Shown here piece by piece: positions 1 to 5,018 of a stretch of 6,696 nucleotides of DNA. Source of the stretch: Phycisphaerales bacterium UBA2218 (GTDB taxonomy: Bacteria > Planctomycetota > Phycisphaerae > Sedimentisphaerales > Anaerobacaceae); NCBI GenBank assembly GCA_002327785.1, contig DCUI01000319.1, forward strand, positions 385 to 7,080, read 5' to 3'. The stretch's first letter is position 1, and each line of letters opens with the position of its first letter. The notes under the pieces were generated by a model. The model saw nothing but the letters and a program-made list of their open reading frames with translations, was not told where the DNA came from and did not search any database. Position numbers and translations under genes: made by a program.

Positions 1-168
1 CTGATCAAGAAGATCAAGGCCGGCGACATCGTCAAGCAGATCGCACCCATCGTGGACGGCGGCGGCGGCGGCAAGCCCCAGATGGCCCAGGCCGGCGGCA
101 AGAACCCCGCCAAGATCGACGAAGCCCTGGCAGAGGCCGCGAATCTTATCCGAGAGAAACTGACATAG
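1..168 (+). CDS. alaS: Alanyl-tRNA synthetase, C-terminal end (5' truncated by window edge)
   Basis: Only the last 55 codons are visible, read in frame from base 1 to a TAG at 166-168. Alanyl-tRNA synthetase charges tRNA-Ala with alanine in the cytoplasm. The visible piece carries the glycine-rich signature of the far C-terminal DHHA1-like domain: five consecutive glycines (residues 20-24) followed by KPQMAQAGG, then an amphipathic helix running to the end (KIDEALAEAANLIREKL). In the family this region corresponds to the G-G-G-G-(R/K)-P-x-M-A-Q-A-G-G segment just before the C-terminus, so the gene ends at a normal place. The same domain occurs in free-standing AlaX-like proteins and DHHA1 phosphoesterases, but the exact GGGGKPQMAQAGG wording and terminal position favour alaS. 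The next gene starts 28 bp downstream on the same strand, and no terminator is visible between them. Confidence 0.92.
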   Translation: MIKKIKAGDIVKQIAPIVDGGGGGKPQMAQAGGKNPAKIDEALAEAANLIREKLT

Positions 169-196
169 CTCAGCAAGGGCCGAGAGAGGACGGACT

Positions 197-934
197 ATGA
201 CGCAGAAAGAGAGAATATGCAACAAGGCCGTGGAATTGCTTGAAAAGGAGCCTCGCGGTCTCCGGTTTTTGGAATTGATGCGCCGGCTCAAGCAGGAATT
301 ACCGGATGTCAAGTCGGCGCGTCGGGTTATTCCCAACCTGCACGTCTTTCGGCCGGAGGAGATTTCCAAGCCCGCACGGGGCTTGTTTCGCCACACCAGA
401 TTCAGAGAGACTGAGGTAGAAAGTGATATCAAGCTGGTGGAGGGTCTGCCGCGGAACAAAGGCGGAGAAGACCGGTTCTACAAATCCTTCGCGGAATACC
501 TTGTGGAAGAGTTGGAGGAATGCACCAAGGCTATCCCGCTTGGGGGCAACTGCTTCAAGAACAAATGGGGCACGCCGGATGTCATCGGCGTCCTTCGCCC
601 AAGGGAGAGCGACATTCTCCAATTTCCTGCCGAGATTGTTTCTGCCGAAGTAAAGGTCGATTCTAACGCCCTGATCACGGCTTTTGGTCAAGCGTGTTCG
701 TACAGACTCTTCTCACACAAGGTTTATCTGGTCATACCCGATGCGGTCTCAGAGTCCGACTTGGCTCAACTCGACGCACTTTGCCGCGTGTTCGGACTCG
801 GGTTTATCCTCTTCGATGCGGAGAATCCCGAAGAACCCAACTATCAGATCAGGGTTCGAGCCACAAGGCACGAGCCCGACATGTTCTACGCAAACAGGAA
901 CCTCAAAGTGGTCGAGGACGAACTGTTCGGGTAA
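197..934 (+). CDS. Uncharacterised protein: winged-helix-like N-terminus plus PD-(D/E)xK nuclease-like domain
   Basis: A 245-aa protein whose exact family I do not recognise. The ATG at 197 is supported by GAGAGGA at 184-190, with a 6-nt spacer. Residues 4-70 read as a helix-turn-helix/winged-helix unit: helix KERICNKAVELLEK, then GLRFLELMRRLKQEL, then a basic stretch ending RGLFRHTRF. Residues 90-180 match the order of a PD-(D/E)xK nuclease core: acidic helix with E91, then TPD (P127, D128) before a hydrophobic strand, then A-E151-V-K153 after 22 residues, then a helix with Q165 and Y169 (FGQACSY) and a strand KVYLVIP. All expected catalytic positions (E, D, ExK, Q) are present, so metal-dependent DNA cleavage is plausible, but substrate and role are inference. 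The DNA is visibly less GC-rich than alaS or the aconitase gene, hinting at transfer. It may be co-transcribed with alaS; a terminator follows 75 bp after the stop. Alternatives are a restriction/defence enzyme or an inactive DNA-binding protein. Confidence 0.8.
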   Translation: MTQKERICNKAVELLEKEPRGLRFLELMRRLKQELPDVKSARRVIPNLHVFRPEEISKPARGLFRHTRFRETEVESDIKLVEGLPRNKGGEDRFYKSFAEYLVEELEECTKAIPLGGNCFKNKWGTPDVIGVLRPRESDILQFPAEIVSAEVKVDSNALITAFGQACSYRLFSHKVYLVIPDAVSESDLAQLDALCRVFGLGFILFDAENPEEPNYQIRVRATRHEPDMFYANRNLKVVEDELFG

Positions 935-1008
935 CGATCCTGCAGGATGCGTCATGATTCAGAAGATACGACTCATCTGGTTTCCGCATACTTCTCCACG
1001 GACGAGCA

Positions 1009-1035
1009 TTCCGGCCCTTCGGGCCGGGAGTTTTT
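1009..1035 (+). terminator. Rho-independent terminator after the nuclease-like gene
   Basis: A perfect 7-bp GC stem, CCGGCCC (1011-1017) with GGGCCGG (1021-1027), closes a TTC loop. It extends by a T-A pair and a T-G wobble (1009-1010 with 1028-1029) and is followed by five T's at 1031-1035. It lies 75 bp beyond the stop codon at 934 and in the right orientation to end the + strand alaS/nuclease-like transcript. Confidence 0.8.
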
Positions 1036-1061
1036 CGCTTTCGAGCCACCGGCAGGAGGAT

Positions 1062-1262
1062 ATGCCGACGCATGCTCATGACCACGCAGGGCCGGGCCTC
1101 TACCATGCTGGAGGCCACAAAGCGGCAAACTCCCCCAGCACAGCCCCTGGGGCCGTGTCCCTGCCGACCCGTGACCTCGCCGACTCACTGTTGTGGGCAA
1201 TTTCAGCGACTGAACTCCGATTCTACAAAAGGATTACGACCGTGGTGCGTCCTTCCTTTTGA
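1062..1262 (+). CDS. Possible small His-rich protein (66 aa), hypothetical
   Basis: A 66-codon frame begins at an ATG preceded by GGCAGGAGGA (1051-1060), a near-ideal Shine-Dalgarno sequence whose AGGAGGA ends 1 nt before the start, with the AGG core about 4-7 nt away. The N-terminus is rich in histidine (H4, H6, H8, H15, H19, beginning MPTHAHDHAG), which suggests metal binding. A flexible Ser/Pro/Ala linker follows at about residues 21-36, and then a possible amphipathic helix (DLADSLLWAISATELRFYKR) and a basic tail. I recognise no family. It begins 26 bp after a terminator, so it would need its own promoter, which I could not identify. The frame is also open upstream of the ATG, so openness alone is weak evidence. 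The case rests on the ribosome binding site and the ordered composition; this may be chance or remnant coding sequence. Confidence 0.35.
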   Translation: MPTHAHDHAGPGLYHAGGHKAANSPSTAPGAVSLPTRDLADSLLWAISATELRFYKRITTVVRPSF

Positions 1263-1290
1263 GTCTCCAACAGAGGTGGATTCAGGCTGT

Positions 1291-1355
1291 GTCATTCCCG
1301 CGAAGGCGGGAATCCAAGACCCCGCGAAGTGGCCCCCCGCCTTCGCGGGGGTGAC
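1291..1355. repeat. 65-bp dispersed-repeat (REP/MITE-like) element with terminal inverted repeats
   Basis: The outer 20 bp on each side are inverted copies matching at 18 of 20 positions: 1291-1310 (starting GTCATTCCCGCG) and the complement of 1336-1355 (starting GTCACCCCCGCG). Each arm is also a hairpin by itself: TTCCCGC/GCGGGAA around GAAG (1295-1312) and CCCCCGC/GCGGGGG around CTTC (1334-1351). The element can therefore fold as one long cruciform or as two tandem hairpins. The GTCATTCCCGCGAAGGCGGGAATCC wording is a familiar intergenic repeat in many bacterial genomes, and its translations (VIPAKAGIQ, SRLRGND) often appear in spurious ORFs. It carries no transposase, so any mobility would need an enzyme supplied elsewhere. 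It sits 28 bp after the possible small ORF and could also act as a terminator or mRNA-stabilising hairpin. Confidence 0.85.
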
Positions 1356-1452
1356 AACCTTGGGCTCGCCCAGTCTTCTTGTTGGAGGTCTCTGAGGCAC
1401 CGAACTCACGGCGTCGAGATTCATCGGGTACATGCGTTCTTGCGGTGGATTC

Positions 1453-2424
1453 ATGATCCAGTTCGAGTGCAAACATTGCGGGATGCGACTTCGAGTGCCG
1501 CAGACACAGGCCGGCAAGAAGGGCCGCTGCCCCAAGTGCAAGGGTGCAATCGTGGTGCCGGCAATTCCCCCGGCCGATCCTGCGGACGACACGGATTTCC
1601 TCGACGTTGCGCCCAAGGCTCAAGTGCCGAACGAGACCGCGAATCCGTGTCGTCCCTCCGAGGAAGCAGTTCAGGACCTGCGCGATTCGAGCGAACACAA
1701 CGTCGCGCCGGAGGCCGGAGCCCCTGATGCACCGAGACCGCCGTGGCCCATTGACGCGATCGTCTATCCCCTGAACGTAAGCGGTCTGGTCCATCTCGTG
1801 GGTCTCTGGCTGCTGCTGTTCTTTCTATGCCCGTCGATCATGGGCACGATCGGCCTGGGCACCGAGTACGTCCCCTTCGTGTACGCCGTGCCGGTCGCCT
1901 ATGCGTTCTACTACCTTGCGGAGTGTATTCGAAACAGGGCCGGGGGCGGTCGCCATCCCCCCGACTATTGGATGCACCCGGGCGATTCGAGCAAATGGGA
2001 CTGTGTCACACAGGCGTTCGAGATGGTTGGCTGCGTCGCCATGTGCTTCTGGCCGGTGTCGGTCTACTACATCGTTCGAGAGCGAGTCGATTGTACTTAC
2101 TGGCTGCTCCTCGCAGGCGGCGTGTTCCTCTTCCCCATGGTTCTGCTGAGCGTGGTGTTGTTCGATTCGTTCAGCGGGTTGAACCCGATCCTCATCGGCA
2201 GATCGATCCTTCGCACGTTCGTTCCATACTGTGGGACGGTCCTGCTCCTGTGCGGCATCTCGCTGCTGTTCATCGCGTTGGGGTTTCGTCTGAACAGCTT
2301 CTACCCTCTGCCAAGGACGGACTTCCTGCTCCGGCTGGCGCAGCTCTACCTGATCTTCGTCGCCATCGCGTTGTTGGGCGATTTCTTCCGACGGCACGAA
2401 AACCAGCTCGACTGGGAAGTCTGA
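1453..2424 (+). CDS. Zinc-ribbon, multi-pass membrane protein of unknown function
   Basis: A 323-aa protein. The ATG at 1453 is preferred over the in-frame ATG at 1432 because GGTGG lies 4-8 nt upstream and the zinc ribbon then starts at once (MIQFECKHCG). C6-x2-C9 and C26-x2-C29 form a two-CxxC zinc ribbon (FECKHCG...GRCPKCKG) like those that open many planctomycete proteins. Residues 35-100 are a low-complexity, Pro/Ala/Asp-rich linker. The rest is hydrophobic, with about six membrane segments near residues 110-130, 140-158, 185-208, 215-238, 256-278 and 292-312, and a short polar tail ending DWEV. This predicts an inner-membrane protein with the ribbon probably in the cytoplasm. Function is unknown: the ribbon could bind a partner protein or nucleic acid rather than act catalytically. 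It faces hisD tail to tail with a 6-bp gap, so it is not part of that operon. No catalytic motif was found. Confidence 0.85.
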   Translation: MIQFECKHCGMRLRVPQTQAGKKGRCPKCKGAIVVPAIPPADPADDTDFLDVAPKAQVPNETANPCRPSEEAVQDLRDSSEHNVAPEAGAPDAPRPPWPIDAIVYPLNVSGLVHLVGLWLLLFFLCPSIMGTIGLGTEYVPFVYAVPVAYAFYYLAECIRNRAGGGRHPPDYWMHPGDSSKWDCVTQAFEMVGCVAMCFWPVSVYYIVRERVDCTYWLLLAGGVFLFPMVLLSVVLFDSFSGLNPILIGRSILRTFVPYCGTVLLLCGISLLFIALGFRLNSFYPLPRTDFLLRLAQLYLIFVAIALLGDFFRRHENQLDWEV

Positions 2425-2430
2425 GGGTGA

Positions 2431-3756
2431 CTATTCCTGCCGACGGATCGCGATGCTGCGGGCATGGGCGTCGAGGCCTTCGGTCTGGGCCAGGCGGACA
2501 ATATCGTCGGCCGCGGCGGCGAGTTGCCCGGCGGTGTACTCGATCAGGCTAATAGACTTGACGAAGTCGTTGCTCGTCACCGCGCTGGAGAACTTCGCCC
2601 GGCTGCCGGTGGGCAGCGTGTGACTCGGTCCCGCCCAGTAGTCGCCGACCGCAACCGGGGTGTGCGGACCGATGAAGATCGCGCCGGCATTCGTGATCCG
2701 CTCGGCGATCTCGCGACTTCGGGTCCCACACTGGACCTCCAGGTGCTCGGAGGCGAATTCATCGGCCAGCCGGACCGCTTCATTCAGATCCGCAACCACG
2801 ATGATCCGGCTGAATCGCTTGAGCGACTGCATAGCCTCCGCAGCACGCGGCAGAGTCTCAAGCTGCCTGGCCAATTGCTCGACAATTGCCTCAGCCAGAG
2901 ACTGCGAGTCGGTGAGCACGATGGCGCTGCTGTCTGTGCCGTGCTCGGCCTGGCTGAGCATATCGACCGCGACCCAGGCCGGATTCGCCTGATCGTTGGC
3001 GACGATGAGCACTTCGCTGGGCCCGGCGATCGAGTCGATGGCCACGTAGTCACCCGCGACGTGTCTCTTGGCGGCCTGTACCCACTTATTGCCCGGCCCG
3101 ACGATCTTATCCACTTTGCCGACGGTCTGCGTGCCATAGGCCAATGCGCCGACGGCCTGGACGCCTCCGATTCGGTAGACCTCGTCGATCCCCAGCTCGT
3201 GACACACGGCCAGGATCACCGGGTGAATGCTCCCCTCGAATCGCGGAGGCGAAACCACGGCGATCTCCTTCACGCCCGCGACCTGGGCGGGCACAACGGT
3301 CATGATGACCGTGGAAGGCAGGGGGGCCGCCGCACCGGGCACGCAGACGCCGGTCCGTCGAATCGGCGTGTACCGAATCCCCGTGCCGTGTGAGAGCTCC
3401 GACCGTCCCCCAATGAAGATTCTCTGCTGGTATTCCTTCACGTTGGCAACGGCCTTGCGCAGCGAGGTCAGAAACGCGAGGTCAATCGACGCATGCGCCT
3501 TCGCGAGGTCCTCGGCCGGGATGCGGAACTCGCCGGGCCGAAGCTCCACGCGGTCGAATTCCTTCGTGTATTTCGCAACGGCCTGGTCCCCCTGTTGGGC
3601 CACCTCAGCCAGGACCTTCGCCACGGTCCGGCTCTCCGCGCTGTCGGCCCCTGCCAGTCGGGCGAACTGGAGCATGTCGGATCGCAGCTTCGCAAATCCG
3701 GCTTCGAAACCGGGGTCATGCGACGAGAGAAGGATGTCGTGCAGTGATTCGCTCAT
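2431..3756 (-). CDS. hisD: Histidinol dehydrogenase
   Basis: A full-length 441-aa enzyme (family size about 430-440). It catalyses the last two steps of histidine synthesis, L-histidinol to L-histidine through the aldehyde, using NAD and a zinc ion in the cytoplasm. Family landmarks are present in order: KIVGPGNKWVQAAKR (217-231), DSIAGPSEVLIVAND (241-255), DMLSQAEHG (265-273), SEHLE (336-340), the VGDYWAGPSHTLPT block (370-383) and LDAHARSI (428-435). The zinc ligands corresponding to E. coli Q259, H262, D360 and H419 are Q269, H272, D372 and H431, and the catalytic Glu/His pair is E337/H338, so the enzyme should be active. The usual PGG of the early loop reads PGA here (140-142), a minor change. 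The ATG at 3756 follows GAGG with a 4-nt spacer, 6 bp after the preceding gene's stop, so it is probably translated from the same mRNA. It is last in the probable four-gene operon. No other his gene is visible. Confidence 0.97.
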   Translation of the reverse strand: MSESLHDILLSSHDPGFEAGFAKLRSDMLQFARLAGADSAESRTVAKVLAEVAQQGDQAVAKYTKEFDRVELRPGEFRIPAEDLAKAHASIDLAFLTSLRKAVANVKEYQQRIFIGGRSELSHGTGIRYTPIRRTGVCVPGAAAPLPSTVIMTVVPAQVAGVKEIAVVSPPRFEGSIHPVILAVCHELGIDEVYRIGGVQAVGALAYGTQTVGKVDKIVGPGNKWVQAAKRHVAGDYVAIDSIAGPSEVLIVANDQANPAWVAVDMLSQAEHGTDSSAIVLTDSQSLAEAIVEQLARQLETLPRAAEAMQSLKRFSRIIVVADLNEAVRLADEFASEHLEVQCGTRSREIAERITNAGAIFIGPHTPVAVGDYWAGPSHTLPTGSRAKFSSAVTSNDFVKSISLIEYTAGQLAAAADDIVRLAQTEGLDAHARSIAIRRQE

Positions 3757-3762
3757 AATGCC

Positions 3763-4701
3763 TCATCTGCCGAAGTTGCCATAGTTGTAGACCGGTACGG
3801 CCCGCTGAAGCAGGAGATATTGCGTGCCTCGGAACTGCGTGACCAGCCCGGCCACATTGAAGCGGATGGGCTCCACCGAGCGGTGTTTCAATCGCTCGAC
3901 TTCCTCGAGTGCGGCGCAGGGCAGCAGTTCATATCGCACCTCGCTGACGTTCCAGCCGAGTGCGTAGGGGGTGAAGTGGAAGCATGGATGCGTGGATGCA
4001 CAGATGTGTGCGTCCGGCGGCGCTCCAACGCCTGCGGTCTCAATGAGGCCGACCCGGTCCACGAGCATACGGCCGAGGTAGTCGCGGGCCACGGGCTCCG
4101 GGATCTGGTCCGATTCCTCCGGCTTTCTCAGCGGTCCACGCACGGGCCGGCGGGTCTTGAGTTTCTCAATGATCTCCGGCGGAATCCCCAGCTCAGGGTC
4201 CGCCGGCAGATCGGCTGTTCCGCCCTCCGTCTTCTGTCCGCCGTCCTCGGATCCTTCATCCCCCTTGAACTTGCTCAGCGGCAAGAAGTACGTTGCCAGC
4301 AGGAAGTTGGCTCCGTGGTACTGCGTCACCCGGGCCGAGAGCCTGTACAGCGGCGCGTAGCGATCGTTCACATCGGCAATCAGTCTCTCCAGCGTGCCCG
4401 AGGGCAGCAGCTTCAATCGCGTGCCGGCCGGGATCTGATATTTCTTGCCCTTGACCTGGGCGGTGAACTCGAACCACCAGGTATCGTTGGCATCCAGATG
4501 GACGAGCCTGCCATCGACGCCGCTGAGCACCGTCGCCTCGGCCAAGGGCCCGGCAACCGTCGGCTGCGCGCAGAGTCCCACGCCGGCCAACTCCAGGACA
4601 AGCACAATCGCCGCGGCGCACGCCCGCCGCGAGGCGGTATAGGTTCCATCAATCCCATAGGTCCTATCCCCACGGCATCCAATAATCACTGCGTTTCTCA
4701 T
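3763..4701 (-). CDS. Putative exported protein with an internally duplicated domain, unknown function
   Basis: A 312-aa protein that I do not recognise. The ATG at 4701 is chosen because it overlaps the upstream LOG stop as ATGA (4698-4701), a typical coupled junction. The longer in-frame reading from 4815 runs inside that gene as Arg/Gly-rich noise. A basic RR (25-26) and the hydrophobic stretch 27-44 ending GLCA resemble a signal peptide with a long n-region, cleaved near A45-Q46; the Cys is not in a lipobox. After it lie two similar modules. Module 1 (about 64-142) has LLPSGTLE, then VTQYHGANFLL. Module 2 (about 240-305) has LLPCAALE, then VTQFRGTQYLLL. The LLP-to-VTQ spacing differs by one residue. 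A charged linker of about 60 residues (145-205) joins them and contains a Gly/Glu/Lys low-complexity patch. This suggests a periplasmic or envelope protein of beta-rich repeats; the function is unknown and no catalytic motif was seen. It lies between the LOG gene and hisD. Confidence 0.8.
   Translation of the reverse strand: MRNAVIIGCRGDRTYGIDGTYTASRRACAAAIVLVLELAGVGLCAQPTVAGPLAEATVLSGVDGRLVHLDANDTWWFEFTAQVKGKKYQIPAGTRLKLLPSGTLERLIADVNDRYAPLYRLSARVTQYHGANFLLATYFLPLSKFKGDEGSEDGGQKTEGGTADLPADPELGIPPEIIEKLKTRRPVRGPLRKPEESDQIPEPVARDYLGRMLVDRVGLIETAGVGAPPDAHICASTHPCFHFTPYALGWNVSEVRYELLPCAALEEVERLKHRSVEPIRFNVAGLVTQFRGTQYLLLQRAVPVYNYGNFGR
4221..4254 (-). repeat. Short imperfect tandem repeat encoding a Gly/Glu/Lys-rich linker
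   Basis: On the coding (-) strand, GAGGACGGCGGACAG is followed almost at once by GACGGAGGGCGGAACAG, giving the protein wording SEDGGQKTEGG (residues 151-161) within the linker of the exported protein. The unit is a purine-rich approximate repeat of about 16-17 nt. It may be a two-copy trace of a dispersed low-complexity coding repeat that expanded in the inter-domain linker. Confidence 0.45.
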
Positions 4702-5018
4702 GATCTCAGTCCCCGCCCGATCGATTCCGCCACCTCGCCCGGCGTCTCGGCAAAGGCGACCGCCTTCGCGCAGGCCGGGTCGTCCCCCGCGACGAGGTCC
4801 ACCAGCGGCCGCCAAAACTCGCCCGCCAGGATCACCGGTTTGCCCTGGTCGAGAAATCGCTTGTTCTTCAACTCCCAGACCATCGCCATCTCCAGCAGCG
4901 TCCCTGTCCCACCCGGCAGGACAACATACCCCCGGCCCACCTGCTCGGCGAACACGTACACGGGCTCGCCCGGCCGGACTCGGCCGGTCCCGAACACGCT
5001 GACTACGATCTCATCCAT
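4698..5018 (-). CDS. LOG-family (lysine decarboxylase-like fold) protein, internally deleted
   Basis: A 106-aa protein. LOG-family enzymes, usually about 180-200 aa, have a Rossmann fold and typically release free bases from nucleoside monophosphates (cytokinin riboside 5'-monophosphate phosphoribohydrolase type). The N-terminus reads as the normal family start (VVSVFGTGRVRPGEPVY..AEQVGR, residues 5-29). It then joins directly to the C-terminal half: GYVVLPGGTGTLLE (30-43), with the PGGxGTxxE signature including E43, then MAMVWELKNK and the FWRPLVDLV end. The middle of the fold, about 75-85 residues that include the Gly-rich GG-x-GG-x-M loop and the conserved Arg, is missing. The reading frame is intact, so this is an in-frame deletion with its junction near 4929-4940. 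Activity is therefore doubtful. The ATG at 5018 overlaps the aconitase end by 8 bp, and the stop overlaps the next gene by 4 bp, so it is embedded in a coupled operon. An assembly error is a possible alternative. Confidence 0.82.
   Translation of the reverse strand: MDEIVVSVFGTGRVRPGEPVYVFAEQVGRGYVVLPGGTGTLLEMAMVWELKNKRFLDQGKPVILAGEFWRPLVDLVAGDDPACAKAVAFAETPGEVAESIGRGLRS

Larger units (their letters stand above)
935..1452. other. 518-bp region with no recognisable conserved gene
   Basis: No protein family could be recognised here in any frame. Going left to right it holds a short untranslated tail, a terminator hairpin (1009-1035), a possible small ORF (1062-1262), a 65-bp inverted-repeat element (1291-1355) and the leader of the zinc-ribbon gene. 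The longer open frames that cross it on either strand are overlaps of the neighbouring genes or translations of the repeat. I could not identify a convincing -35/-10 promoter pair for the downstream gene. Confidence 0.6.

Noticed and set aside
1133..1152. CCCCAG/CTGGGG hairpin with an 8-nt loop
   Set aside because: It has a short stem and no T-tract, and lies inside the candidate small ORF; it is within chance expectation for GC-rich DNA.
684..1262. 192-codon + frame running from within the nuclease-like gene across the terminator
   Set aside because: It overlaps the nuclease-like gene in another frame and reads through a strong terminator hairpin. Only its last 66 codons, with their own ribosome binding site, were kept as a low-confidence small ORF.
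1291..1355. Possible CRISPR-like repeat
   Set aside because: There are only two inverted arms, not regularly spaced direct repeats with spacers.
1432..1452. Upstream ATG of the zinc-ribbon protein (seven extra residues)
   Set aside because: The later ATG at 1453 has the better-spaced GGTGG and starts right at the conserved ribbon.
1282..1794. - strand open frames across the 65-bp repeat and the zinc-ribbon gene
   Set aside because: They contain the typical spurious repeat translation (HPREGG...SRLRGND) and lie antisense to the zinc-ribbon gene.
2464..3393. 309-codon + strand open frame opposite hisD
   Set aside because: It is antisense to a complete hisD with intact zinc and catalytic residues. 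Its composition (Arg, Gly, Asp, His) is what the reverse of a GC-rich gene gives, and it has no recognisable domain.
4702..4815. 38-codon N-terminal extension of the exported protein
   Set aside because: It would lie wholly inside the LOG gene and reads as Arg/Gly-rich noise. The ATGA overlap start at 4701 is the natural coupled start.
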